Below are positions 25,866 through 33,907 of a DNA stretch of 64,000 nucleotides, piece by piece. Origin of the DNA: Chitinophaga sp. CB10 (GTDB lineage Bacteria > Bacteroidota > Bacteroidia > Chitinophagales > Chitinophagaceae); contig MLAV02000001.1 of assembly GCA_001870995.2 (NCBI GenBank), positions 620,001-684,000 of the forward strand. Reading direction: 5' to 3'. Within the stretch, counting starts at the first letter, position 1. Each line of letters begins with the position of its first letter. The translations under genes and the position numbers were made by a program. The notes below the pieces were generated by a model, which was not told the DNA's origin, did not search any database, and saw only the letters and a program-made list of their open reading frames with translations.

Positions 25866-26642
25866 TTACTTAATCGCCGCCATCAGCTTTTCGGCCACTC
25901 CGATTGAAGATGCCGGGTTCTGGCCGGTGATCAGCAGGCCATCCTGCACGGAAAATGGCTGCCAGTTATCGGTTTTCTCATATATCCCGCCATTGGCTTT
26001 CAGCATATCTTCCAGCAGGAAAGGCACTACCTTGGTCAGTTGTACGCCTTCTTCCTCGGTGTTGCTGAAGCCTGTTACTTTTTTACCTTTTACCAGCGGT
26101 TCGCCATTGGCCGTTTTCACATGTTTCAGGGCAGCAGGCGCATGGCATACCAGTGCGGCCGGCTTGTTATGTTGCACGAAGCTGGCAATCAGCGCCGCGC
26201 TGGTCTTATCTTCCGCGAGGTCCCACATCGGGCCGTGGCCGCCGGGATAAAATACGGCATCAAAGTCGTCCTGCTTCACATCCGCCAGTTTAACGGTATG
26301 CGCCAGTTTATCTTCGGTGGCTTTGTCGCTGTAGAATCGTTTGGTCGCTTCCGTTTGAGCGCCGGGGTCGGTACTCTTCGGATCGATAGGGGCAGGGCCG
26401 CCCTTCGGAGAGGCGATGGTTACCTGTACGCCTTTGTCGGTCAGGAAGTAATAAGGGGCGGCAAATTCTTCGATCCAGATGCCTGTCTTTTCGCCGGTAT
26501 TGCCGAGATCCGCATGGGAGGTAACTACAAACAATACCTTTTTGGGTTGGGTGTTATTGTTGCTCATTTGTGAAAAACCTTTTAAGGTGGTTAAAATGAT
26601 CACTGTACTTAACAGTAACTTTGCTACGATGTTCATTTGCAT
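25866..26642 (-). CDS. Exported DJ-1/PfpI-family protein (class I glutamine amidotransferase-like)
   Basis: A 258-residue DJ-1/PfpI-superfamily protein. The nucleophile Cys166 sits in the elbow ALVCHAPAAL followed by His167, and the conserved acidic pair is in GIWIEEF (about 55-60). The sequence resembles the Hsp31/glyoxalase III-like branch (FYPGGHGPMWDLAED). The first 25 residues (INIVAKLL-type hydrophobic stretch ending GFSQ) look like a signal peptide, so it probably acts in the periplasm; a start at Met26 would give a cytoplasmic form. A perfect CRP-type palindrome lies upstream, next to a Crp/Fnr gene, which suggests stress-linked regulation. Confidence 0.88.
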   Translation of the reverse strand: MQMNIVAKLLLSTVIILTTLKGFSQMSNNNTQPKKVLFVVTSHADLGNTGEKTGIWIEEFAAPYYFLTDKGVQVTIASPKGGPAPIDPKSTDPGAQTEATKRFYSDKATEDKLAHTVKLADVKQDDFDAVFYPGGHGPMWDLAEDKTSAALIASFVQHNKPAALVCHAPAALKHVKTANGEPLVKGKKVTGFSNTEEEGVQLTKVVPFLLEDMLKANGGIYEKTDNWQPFSVQDGLLITGQNPASSIGVAEKLMAAIK

Positions 26643-26710
26643 TGTTAATTTGATAACGCAAAGTTCTATCGGCCATGCTTAGCCACACAGGAGGTATGTC
26701 ACAAAATTCG

Positions 26711-26726
26711 TGTGATATAGGTCACA
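26711..26726. promoter_or_regulatory. Perfect CRP/FNR-type palindromic site
   Basis: TGTGATATAGGTCACA is TGTGA-N6-TCACA, the full classical CRP consensus. It directly abuts the stop codon of the Crp/Fnr gene and lies 69 bp upstream of the PfpI-type gene start. A second inverted pair, TCACA and TGTGA, overlaps it on the left at about 26698-26714. Confidence 0.6.
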
Positions 26727-27299
26727 TTACCCGCTCTTTTTCGAATACAACCTGCTCAGCGTTTCCCGGCTCACGCCCAGGAAGGCCGCCAGGTCCTGTT
26801 TGGGCACTACCTGGAACAGGGAAGGGTATTGCTGCAGCAATTGTTCATAGCGGTCTTTAGCATTGTGGGTTAACATGGAGAGTATCCGCCGTTGCAGGCC
26901 CACGTAGCCCATGGCATTTTTCTTACGCCAGAAGTGTTCCACCTTGTGCATCTCCGCGCAAAGGCGCTCCTTATCCTCCTGGGCAATATAATACACCTCT
27001 GTAGGGGCCACCGCTTCCAGGAAGATGCTGGAAGGCGTGTGGGTGTAGAGCGCCTGGTAATCGCTCGTCCACCAGTCGGCCAGCGCAAAGGAGAGGATAT
27101 GCACCTTGTCCGCACTGTCCACCACGTACGCTTTCAGGCAGCCTTTCACTACAAAATACTCGTGCATCACAGGGTCGCCCTCCTGCAGTAAAAATTGCTT
27201 CTTCATGACCTTCCGCTGCTTGAAAAAGCTGCTGATGTAGGCAAATTCAGCGTCTGAAAGTGGAATGATTTTCTCGAAATGATCACGTAGTACCTGCAT
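26727..27299 (-). CDS. Crp/Fnr-family transcriptional regulator
   Basis: A 190-residue regulator with an N-terminal cyclic-nucleotide-binding-type beta-roll (FLLQEGDPVMHEYFVVKGCLKAY is the typical turn region) and a C-terminal winged helix whose recognition helix reads FLGVSRETLSRLYSK. It is of the short Bacteroidota type and lacks Fnr-type cysteine clusters. It lies upstream of the PfpI-type gene with a CRP-like palindrome between them. Upstream it is divergent from the DUF5996 gene. Confidence 0.92.
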   Translation of the reverse strand: MQVLRDHFEKIIPLSDAEFAYISSFFKQRKVMKKQFLLQEGDPVMHEYFVVKGCLKAYVVDSADKVHILSFALADWWTSDYQALYTHTPSSIFLEAVAPTEVYYIAQEDKERLCAEMHKVEHFWRKKNAMGYVGLQRRILSMLTHNAKDRYEQLLQQYPSLFQVVPKQDLAAFLGVSRETLSRLYSKKSG

Positions 27300-27373
27300 G
27301 GCGTAAAGATAGGGAGTTAGGGAGATATAAACCCTTCTTTGCTCCTGTTTGTTAGTCTGGAAAAAGGCACACT

Positions 27374-28333
27374 ATGAACAAACCAAATACAACGTGGCCG
27401 GCGTTAAGCTATATGGCCTGGAAGGACACACTGGCTACCGTGCATCTCTGGACGCAGATAGTAGGTAAGATCCGGCTGCGGACCATGCCCTGGGTGAATC
27501 ATTCCTGGCATGTGACATTCCACATTGCCCCGGACGGGCTCAGTACCGGCAGCATGCCTTATCAACACGGCCTCTTTGAGATCGGCTTTGATTTTATCCA
27601 TCACCGCCTCCGCATCGCCACCAGCCAGGGCGCCCGCCGGGAAATTCCGCTGCAACCCATGACGGTAGCGGATTTTTACCGTACCCTCTTCGATACCCTG
27701 GCCCAACTGGATATAGATGTTTCCATTCACGATATGCCGGCGGAGCTGCCGGGCGCCATCCCGTTCACGGAGGATACCGTGCATGCGGCTTACGACAAGG
27801 ATCGTGTGGCCGGCTTCTGGCAGGCCATGGTACTGGTTTACGACGTCTTTACCCGCTTCCGTACCCGCTTTACCGGCAAATGCAGCCCGGTGCATTTCTT
27901 CTGGGGCTCGTTTGACCTGGCGGTGACCCGCTTTTCCGGCAGGAGCGCGCCCCTGATCCAGAGCGGAGCGCCCAATACGCCCACGGCCGTTATGCAGGAA
28001 GCCTATTCCAAAGAAGTCAGTTCCTGCGGCTTCTGGCCGGGCAACGAGCAATACCCTCATGCCGCCTTCTATGCTTACGCTTATCCTGTGCCGGAAAGCT
28101 TTGCAACGCAGCCGGTAAAGCCCGCCGCAGCTTTCTATAGCAAGGAAATGGGGGAGTTCCTGCTGAATTATGACGATGTGCAGCAGGCGGCTGATCCGGC
28201 TGCTACGCTCATGGACTTCCTCCAAACGACCTACGAGGCGGCGGCTAATACGGCCAACTGGGACCGGCAGCACCTGGAATGCGATTTGTCGCGTTATGAG
28301 CATGCCTATGGTTGCTTTCGTGTGGAAGAATAA
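27374..28333 (+). CDS. DUF5996-family protein
   Basis: A 319-residue soluble protein. The opening WPALSYMAWKDTLATVHLWT followed by QIVGKIRL and WVNHSWHVTFH is the hallmark of the DUF5996 family. The middle part holds HFFWGSFDLAVTRFSGR and the end a conserved FWPGNEQYPHAAFYAYAYP. The function is unknown. It is divergent from the Crp/Fnr gene (74-bp gap). Confidence 0.85.
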   Translation: MNKPNTTWPALSYMAWKDTLATVHLWTQIVGKIRLRTMPWVNHSWHVTFHIAPDGLSTGSMPYQHGLFEIGFDFIHHRLRIATSQGARREIPLQPMTVADFYRTLFDTLAQLDIDVSIHDMPAELPGAIPFTEDTVHAAYDKDRVAGFWQAMVLVYDVFTRFRTRFTGKCSPVHFFWGSFDLAVTRFSGRSAPLIQSGAPNTPTAVMQEAYSKEVSSCGFWPGNEQYPHAAFYAYAYPVPESFATQPVKPAAAFYSKEMGEFLLNYDDVQQAADPAATLMDFLQTTYEAAANTANWDRQHLECDLSRYEHAYGCFRVEE

Positions 28334-28430
28334 AAAAAACGGCCGTTAATCAGGCCTTCGGTTGCTTTTGAATATCACTATTAATGCCCTGTCATCCATC
28401 ATACCTCCCGTTGCATTCATCTGTACCAAT

Positions 28431-28458
28431 AAAAAACCCGGCCATCAACATGGCCGGG
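28431..28458 (-). terminator. Rho-independent terminator of the TlpA-end operon
   Basis: CCCGGCCAT (28437-28445) and ATGGCCGGG (28450-28458) pair around a CAAC loop. The A-run at 28431-28436 is the U-tract for minus-strand transcription. It ends the long SusC-to-TlpA operon. Confidence 0.85.
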
Positions 28459-28504
28459 ATCCTGTTCTCATACTAAAATGCAACGCTTACGCGGTCATCC
28501 GGGA

Positions 28505-29641
28505 TTATTTCCCGAAGACCTCCGTAAGTTTCTTGTTCAGCTCTTCGCCACGCAGGTTCATCGCAATAATGTTCCTGTGCTCGTCCAGCAGGAAGTTGGC
28601 CGGTACGGCACGAATGCCATAGAGGCGGCCCACTTCGTTGTTCCATCCCTTCAGGTCGGAAACATGCAGCCATGGCAGCCCGTCCTTGGCGATAGCCTCC
28701 AACCACTTGTCTTTATGGTCATCGAGGGAAACGGCAATAATTTCAAAACCCTGGTCTTTATATTTTTTGTACTGCTGCGTCAGGTTCGGATTCTCCGCCC
28801 TGCAAGGCCCGCACCAGCTGGCCCAGAATTCCAGTAATACATATTTCCCTTTTACATCGTCGAGCTTTACCGTCTTGTCATTCACATCCTTCTGCACAAA
28901 CCGGGGCGCAGGCGCACCCACGTGAATGGTTTTTGCCGCGGCAATCCGCTGGCCCATTTCGCGCCCCTGGTCACTGTTGCGCAGCTCCGCGCTCATCGCC
29001 TTGTAAATAGGCTCCACTCTTTTTACATCCACCGGGCTGCCCGTCCCTTCAGACAAGGCCACCATGCCGAAGTAGGCTTTTGGATGCGTTTTTGCAAACT
29101 CCAGCTGCTTTTCCGCCCGGGCCTTCATGCGCTGGCGGTACTCGTTGTTGAGGTTTTTCATGAAGTTGGTATCCTGGCGCTGCTCCGGCGTGGCTGCCGC
29201 CACTTGGCCATTGGCCCACTTGTTCAGGTCCATGATGGTGCCGCCAATGAATTTGTTGTAAGCCGTAAACTCATCGTACACTTTAGAGCCGGTGATTTTC
29301 GCGTTGGCGAGCGAGTCAGCGGAGCTGATCTTTATCTGCTCCTTACCAAAGTAGAAGTAGATCACATCGCCGGTGTACACCGCCTTCATTTTGCCGGACC
29401 CGTCATGGCTCAACGCCAGCCGCGCATAGGAGTAGCCCTCACTATTACCCTTAAACGTAAATTTTCCGTTTACGAGGGCGGCGCTGTCCTCTTTGCCCGC
29501 GCCGTTGGACATATAGTCGATATAAGCCATGGCAGGGCTTCCCAGCTTGCCTATGTTCCCTTCGATCGTGAAGGTTCCCTGTTGTGCCTGCGCTGCCAGG
29601 GGCAGGGCAATTGCAGCGGTTAATATGATCTTCCTCATCAT
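28505..29641 (-). CDS. TlpA-like thiol-disulfide oxidoreductase with N-terminal DUF4369-type domain
   Basis: A 378-residue exported protein with a signal peptide (1-20). An N-terminal DUF4369-like beta domain (TFTIEGNIGKLGSPAMAYI) and a helical middle are followed by a C-terminal redoxin fold with the active site FWASWCGPC (Cys277/Cys280). TlpA-like proteins reduce or isomerise disulfides in the periplasm. Its ATG overlaps the stop of the upstream metallopeptidase gene (TAATG), so translation is coupled. It is the last gene of the SusC/D operon. Its presence suggests that cysteine-rich peptide or protein substrates are handled. Confidence 0.93.
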   Translation of the reverse strand: MMRKIILTAAIALPLAAQAQQGTFTIEGNIGKLGSPAMAYIDYMSNGAGKEDSAALVNGKFTFKGNSEGYSYARLALSHDGSGKMKAVYTGDVIYFYFGKEQIKISSADSLANAKITGSKVYDEFTAYNKFIGGTIMDLNKWANGQVAAATPEQRQDTNFMKNLNNEYRQRMKARAEKQLEFAKTHPKAYFGMVALSEGTGSPVDVKRVEPIYKAMSAELRNSDQGREMGQRIAAAKTIHVGAPAPRFVQKDVNDKTVKLDDVKGKYVLLEFWASWCGPCRAENPNLTQQYKKYKDQGFEIIAVSLDDHKDKWLEAIAKDGLPWLHVSDLKGWNNEVGRLYGIRAVPANFLLDEHRNIIAMNLRGEELNKKLTEVFGK

Positions 29642-30570
29642 TATTGCTTGTTATATTTTACGTTTGGATAATCTTCCTGCGCATTGAGGAACTGCTGCTC
29701 GTACTCCATCGACCAGCCGAAGGCCAGCTTAGCCTGCTCTTTCAGGTTCACGCCGGCAGCGCCGCTCATGAAGTGTACAAATTCGCCCATGTTCACATCC
29801 TGCGTGTATTCCTGGAAACCGTTGCCGTTGGGCTGATGGTCCAGGTTTTCGGACAGCAGTCTGAAGTAGTTGGTCAGGACTTTCGTTTGCCCGTATTTGG
29901 AATACACAGGGTACCACCAATCCCTGAACCAGTAGGTTTTAGCCAGGGGATAGGTCGCATAGTTGGTTTGGTACTCCGCGAGCCAGGCATCCGCCAGGGC
30001 CGTCATACCGGTGTTCAGGTAGCAGTCGTATATGAATATATCCTGGAACTTGCTGTCGCCCCACAGTTTGGCGGTAGGAGAGTACTTGATGCTGAGACTT
30101 CCGCCTTCCACGATATGACTGATTTCATGGGTAAATACCGCCGTCATCACGGCCGTATCTTTCCACATGGTAGAACTTACGACCACGGCATTTTTATAAT
30201 CACAGATATTATCCATGTAGTTGGCCAGCGTGGCGGTGAGGCCGTTGCCGGTCATGTATTCCTTGTCGTGCAGGTAGAGGCGCAGCCGCGGGTCCGCCCC
30301 AAACTCGCCATAGGTAGCCTTGGTGTATTGCCAGATCTTCGATACCGCAGGGTTGAAATAATGCAGCGTCGTGTCCATATCCGGCCCCAGGTAAGTGGCG
30401 ATCTGATCGTCCGCATAGCTCAGTTTCATGAGGGACTGGTAACCGAACCAATGCTCCTGCACCGTTGCCGGCAGCTGGTTATAGTCCGGCGCTGCGGCTT
30501 CGTCGTCTGATTTGGAACAGGAAGTCAACAAGGCCGCTCCCAGTACCATCAACTTATATAAAGGTTTCAT
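29641..30570 (-). CDS. Lipoprotein with HExxH motif, putative zinc metallopeptidase (paralogue A)
   Basis: A 309-residue lipoprotein (lipobox LLTSC, Cys18). A zinc-type motif HEISH occurs at His148-Glu149-His152. Downstream KLWGDSKFQDIFIYDCY, WFRDWWYPVYSKYGQ and SGAAGVNLKEQAKLAFGW are shared with the neighbouring paralogue at 30698, so the two arose by tandem duplication. The family resembles putative zinc peptidases (Mx1 or basic-secretory-protease-like) in Bacteroidota uptake loci, but I cannot fix the third zinc ligand. Surface or periplasmic proteolysis of the imported substrate is the likely role. It is coupled to TlpA downstream. Confidence 0.75.
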   Translation of the reverse strand: MKPLYKLMVLGAALLTSCSKSDDEAAAPDYNQLPATVQEHWFGYQSLMKLSYADDQIATYLGPDMDTTLHYFNPAVSKIWQYTKATYGEFGADPRLRLYLHDKEYMTGNGLTATLANYMDNICDYKNAVVVSSTMWKDTAVMTAVFTHEISHIVEGGSLSIKYSPTAKLWGDSKFQDIFIYDCYLNTGMTALADAWLAEYQTNYATYPLAKTYWFRDWWYPVYSKYGQTKVLTNYFRLLSENLDHQPNGNGFQEYTQDVNMGEFVHFMSGAAGVNLKEQAKLAFGWSMEYEQQFLNAQEDYPNVKYNKQ

Positions 30571-30726
30571 CGTCTGTTTGATTGTTATTTAAACTAGTCC
30601 TTGTACGTAACACCCCGGAAGTCGTCTGTTTGATTGTTGTTTAAACTAGTCCTTGTACGTAACCCCCCGGAAGTCGTCTGTTTAATTATTCCTTAAACTA
30701 ATCCTTGTACGTAACGCCCGGAAAAT
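30571..30726 (-). repeat. Three 52-bp direct repeats containing gene-tail copies
   Basis: Units start at 30571, 30623 and 30675. On the minus strand each reads a gene tail (GVTYKD, then TAG) followed by about 24 nt of spacer. The unit at 30675 includes the true end of the 30698 gene; the other two read DDFRGVTYKD and stop, versus MDFPGVTYKD in the gene. Most differences from the gene are silent, while the two extra copies are nearly identical to each other. They look like remains of a lost third paralogue, then duplicated. Confidence 0.85.
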
Positions 30727-31630
30727 CCATCCGCGCTTGTTTGAATTCCGCATCGCACGCCTCCGTCCAGCCAAAAGCAGTAGTAGCCTGGGCTTTCAGG
30801 TTTACGCCGGCAGCGCCGCTCATAAAGTGAATGTACTCGCCCAGGTTCATGCGGCGGGTGTATTCCGGGAATCCCAGCTCCGCCGTGTTGGCCTTTGGAA
30901 AGTATTTGGAGAGCAATACAAAGAACTGGCTGAGCACTTTTTCCTCCCCGTATTTCGTGTAAATAGGTAACCACCAGTCGCGGAACCAGTGGCTGCCCTT
31001 GGCGGGGTAGTCCACCTCGTCGTCCAGGTAATACATATGCCAGGCATCCGCCTTCGCCTTCATGCCCAGCTTGCGGTACACATCGTACACGAAAATGTCC
31101 TGCCACTTGCTGTCCCCCCAGACGGTGAAGGCAGGGGAGCCTTTTACGCTGTTGGTGGCGCTTTCCACGATGTGGCACACTTCATGGATCAGCCCTGGTT
31201 CAGGGAACACGAAGTTGTCCCAGTTGGTGGTACTGAAATCCACGATATTTTTATTGTCCCCGCTGGAATCTGGGTAGTACTGCGGCTGGCCTACGTTGCC
31301 ATACCCGCCGCCGTGCAGCACTACGTACAGGCGTGGGTCGGGCCCCATTTCGCCATATACTTCCTTCGCATATTTCCAGGTTTTGGACATCAGTTCATAA
31401 GGCCAGGTCACCATGGGCGATACGGATGGGTCCTTGTAAACGGCCACCTGTTCATCATAATAGGCGAGGGTGAGCCGCTGGTTATGTTCCAGCCAATGTT
31501 CCTGCCATACGCTGTCCGGCTTTGGGCCTTTGTTGACGATCGCTTCGTTGTTGTCAGATTTGCTGCACGACAGCAGGACGATGCCAAGCAGTCCCGCTAT
31601 CATGCAGTGAATGTATTTATGAGTGTTCAT
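30698..31630 (-). CDS. Lipoprotein with HExxH motif, putative zinc metallopeptidase (paralogue B)
   Basis: A 310-residue lipoprotein (lipobox VLLSC, Cys22) paralogous to the next gene downstream. HEVCH at His149-Glu150-His153 is followed by TVWGDSKWQDIFVYDVY, WFRDWWLPIYTKYGEE and SGAAGVNLKAQATTAFGW. As in paralogue A, the HExxH is clear but the third ligand is not certain. It starts 11 bp after the PKD-like gene and is therefore in the same operon. Its last codons recur twice in the spacer before paralogue A. Confidence 0.75.
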   Translation of the reverse strand: MNTHKYIHCMIAGLLGIVLLSCSKSDNNEAIVNKGPKPDSVWQEHWLEHNQRLTLAYYDEQVAVYKDPSVSPMVTWPYELMSKTWKYAKEVYGEMGPDPRLYVVLHGGGYGNVGQPQYYPDSSGDNKNIVDFSTTNWDNFVFPEPGLIHEVCHIVESATNSVKGSPAFTVWGDSKWQDIFVYDVYRKLGMKAKADAWHMYYLDDEVDYPAKGSHWFRDWWLPIYTKYGEEKVLSQFFVLLSKYFPKANTAELGFPEYTRRMNLGEYIHFMSGAAGVNLKAQATTAFGWTEACDAEFKQARMDFPGVTYKD

Positions 31631-31641
31631 AGGGTGCTGAT

Positions 31642-33054
31642 TTATTTTCTGATTACAATGCCTACCGGTTCGCCTGGGATACCGTCTACCCGGTTGGTGA
31701 TCACGCCGTTTTTGCCTACGCTGACGTCCAGCGTCAGGATGCTGCCTTCCACGCCCGCGGTGAGCTGTGTGCCGTCCGCATTGAGCTGGAGCATCGTCAC
31801 CTTCTTGCCGCCGAAGTTGGCGTCCAGTGGCTTTAACTCTTCGTTGAGCGGGTTGTAACGGTAGATTTTATCGTCGGAGGTGAAGTAGAACACATCCACG
31901 GCGGTGCGCTGCCAGCGCGTATCCGGGCGCAGCAAGGCCGAGCCGGCAAACACGCGCTTGCGGGTAGGCTTGATGGTGCGCAGGTCGTAATTGCTCATGT
32001 CCACCGTAAACGTGTATTCGTACACGTTACCATCGGTCGATTTATAGAACGCGTACGACACGCTGGGCACCGGGTTCATAAACAGCAGCTGGCCGGGGCC
32101 CAGGTTGGCAGGGTTGAATGCGTTGCCCACCACCTGGTAATCGCTGCCCATGAAGTTGCCGTTGTTATCAAAGGTCACAAAGCCATGGCGGATGGTATCA
32201 AATCCAAAGAAGAAATTATACCGGTTGTAAAACGGCGCCAGGTAATAGTTCCCGATCTGCATGCTGGAAAACTTCCCGAAGTCCGGCGCAAACGGTGCGG
32301 TGGACGTAATGCTCAGGTACAGCTTCCCGTTGATGATGCCCGTAGGCACGCCCTGCGCGCCGTTGAAAGCCTGCGTTTCCAGCGGGCTGGGCGGGTTGAA
32401 GAACTGCTCGTTGAAGTAGCGCTTACGCAGCATGGTGCTGCCGTCGATGATCACGCTGGGCTTTGCAGGGTCTTTGCAGATCACCCAGTAATCCTCCACG
32501 CTGCCTTCCTGGTAAGCCAGCGGCTTGGCAAACAGCTGCACGGGATTATTCGGCAGGTCCTCGTTGTGGAGGGCGTGGTAGAGGTCCGCGTTCACGGTAC
32601 TGTCCGGCCGGATGAACGACAAACGGGTCACCCCCTTATCATTGCTCAGCACCACGGCGCCTTTGGAAAAGCGCGTCCCGCCGTTGATTTTGAACTTATA
32701 GAAATATTTCATCCCGTTGCGTATGTCCGTCACCGTTAGTTTGGCGGCGCGTTCCATCGGCTTCAGGTTGTACACTATTTTCAACGGGTAGCCGGTATAG
32801 TGGTCTGCCCGCGCCTCTTCCGCCACGAGGATTTCCCATTCAAAGCTCAGGTCCTTCGCAGGGTCCCCGTCTTCCAGGTACACATACGGACGGATGATCA
32901 GGGAGTCGCCCACGATCGCATCCACGGTGCTGTTGTTGAGGTCCGCCACCAGCGGCTCGCTCGGGGCATGGTAATCGTAATTGCCGAGGTCTTTTTTGCA
33001 GGCCGCCAGCCAGAGGGCGCCCATTAAAAGCAAACCTGTTATCCTGTAATACAT
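31642..33054 (-). CDS. PKD-like family lipoprotein
   Basis: A 470-residue lipoprotein started at ATG 33054 (lipobox LWLAAC, Cys18); the open frame extends upstream to 33231 but without a signal peptide and across the DUF4843 gene end. After Cys come a short linker (KKDLGNYDYHAPSEPL) and a PKD-type domain (SLIIRPYVYLEDGDPAKDLSFEWE). The rest resembles the PKD-like lipoproteins that accompany SusC/SusD/DUF4843 in many Bacteroidota. It is likely a surface accessory binding protein. Gaps to its neighbours are about 10 bp. Confidence 0.88.
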   Translation of the reverse strand: MYYRITGLLLMGALWLAACKKDLGNYDYHAPSEPLVADLNNSTVDAIVGDSLIIRPYVYLEDGDPAKDLSFEWEILVAEEARADHYTGYPLKIVYNLKPMERAAKLTVTDIRNGMKYFYKFKINGGTRFSKGAVVLSNDKGVTRLSFIRPDSTVNADLYHALHNEDLPNNPVQLFAKPLAYQEGSVEDYWVICKDPAKPSVIIDGSTMLRKRYFNEQFFNPPSPLETQAFNGAQGVPTGIINGKLYLSITSTAPFAPDFGKFSSMQIGNYYLAPFYNRYNFFFGFDTIRHGFVTFDNNGNFMGSDYQVVGNAFNPANLGPGQLLFMNPVPSVSYAFYKSTDGNVYEYTFTVDMSNYDLRTIKPTRKRVFAGSALLRPDTRWQRTAVDVFYFTSDDKIYRYNPLNEELKPLDANFGGKKVTMLQLNADGTQLTAGVEGSILTLDVSVGKNGVITNRVDGIPGEPVGIVIRK

Positions 33055-33064
33055 AATAATATTT

Positions 33065-33898
33065 TTAGAAGAGGACTTGGCCCCCGTTTTCATCAATAAA
33101 CACATACTTGTTGGCAGTAGGGAAGTACTGTAGTCTGAAACGCTTGGTAGGGGCCGACTTGCTGTAGAAGTCATAGTCGCCCGTATTGTCGTTCCGCTTT
33201 TCCAGTACATAGCCGGACTCCGGATGCTCATTCACCCACTCAAACGGGTAGTTGAGCAAATAGCTGGTGTTGGCGATGTAATAGAGCGTGCGCGGAATTT
33301 CCAGGTACCAGTCGGGGTAGGAGTTAGGGATCACCAGGTCCGTAGTGCCGGAGCTGATGAGGAATAACTGGTGCTTCACGCGGGAGTACCGGCCCAGCTG
33401 CCCCCAATACATCCACCAGGCGGGTTCTTCCAACCGGGATGAAAACAGGATGCGTTTGGAACGGATCCTTCCCGGCAGGTCGCTGGCAAAGTCCTTCCCG
33501 CCGCTCACTTCCAGCGTAAGGTCTACGGATTTATTGATCAGCGCGGTATCCACGTTCAGCAACACGATGGGGATGCTGATGGTACCTGAATCCGCCGGCA
33601 TGGTATAAGTGGATTTCAGTGGCTCGTAATGCAGTCCGCGAACGGCGGAGGAAGCCCTGTCTACCGCCGTCACCACAAATTCCCGGTCGTGGTCCGCCAC
33701 TTTCCCGGAGATGATCACCGGCAGCCAGATGGTATCGCGTTCCAGGTCCGGATGGTACGCGAACGAATACACGAGGCTGTCCGTATTTTTATAATTCAGG
33801 TAGATATTGTCCCTGCTGAGGTCATAAGGCCCTATTTCTTCTTTCGTACAGCTATATAACAGGCAGGCAAGAACAGCGATAACGGATAATCTTTTCAT
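33065..33898 (-). CDS. DUF4843-domain lipoprotein
   Basis: A 277-residue lipoprotein (lipobox LLYSC, Cys17) with the DUF4843 pattern: EIGPYDLSRDNIYLNYKN, AYHPDLERDTIWLPVIISG and DREFVVTAVDRASS. DUF4843 proteins occur almost only between SusD and PKD-like genes in this type of locus and are presumed surface binding partners of the SusC/D complex. It lies 9 bp after SusD and 10 bp before the PKD-like gene. Confidence 0.9.
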   Translation of the reverse strand: MKRLSVIAVLACLLYSCTKEEIGPYDLSRDNIYLNYKNTDSLVYSFAYHPDLERDTIWLPVIISGKVADHDREFVVTAVDRASSAVRGLHYEPLKSTYTMPADSGTISIPIVLLNVDTALINKSVDLTLEVSGGKDFASDLPGRIRSKRILFSSRLEEPAWWMYWGQLGRYSRVKHQLFLISSGTTDLVIPNSYPDWYLEIPRTLYYIANTSYLLNYPFEWVNEHPESGYVLEKRNDNTGDYDFYSKSAPTKRFRLQYFPTANKYVFIDENGGQVLF

Positions 33899-33907
33899 GG
33901 TAGTCTG

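Noticed and set aside
30571..30726. 52-bp repeats as target-site duplications or ends of an insertion sequence
   Set aside because: They are far too long for target duplications, lie next to each other, contain gene-tail codons, and no transposase remnant is present.
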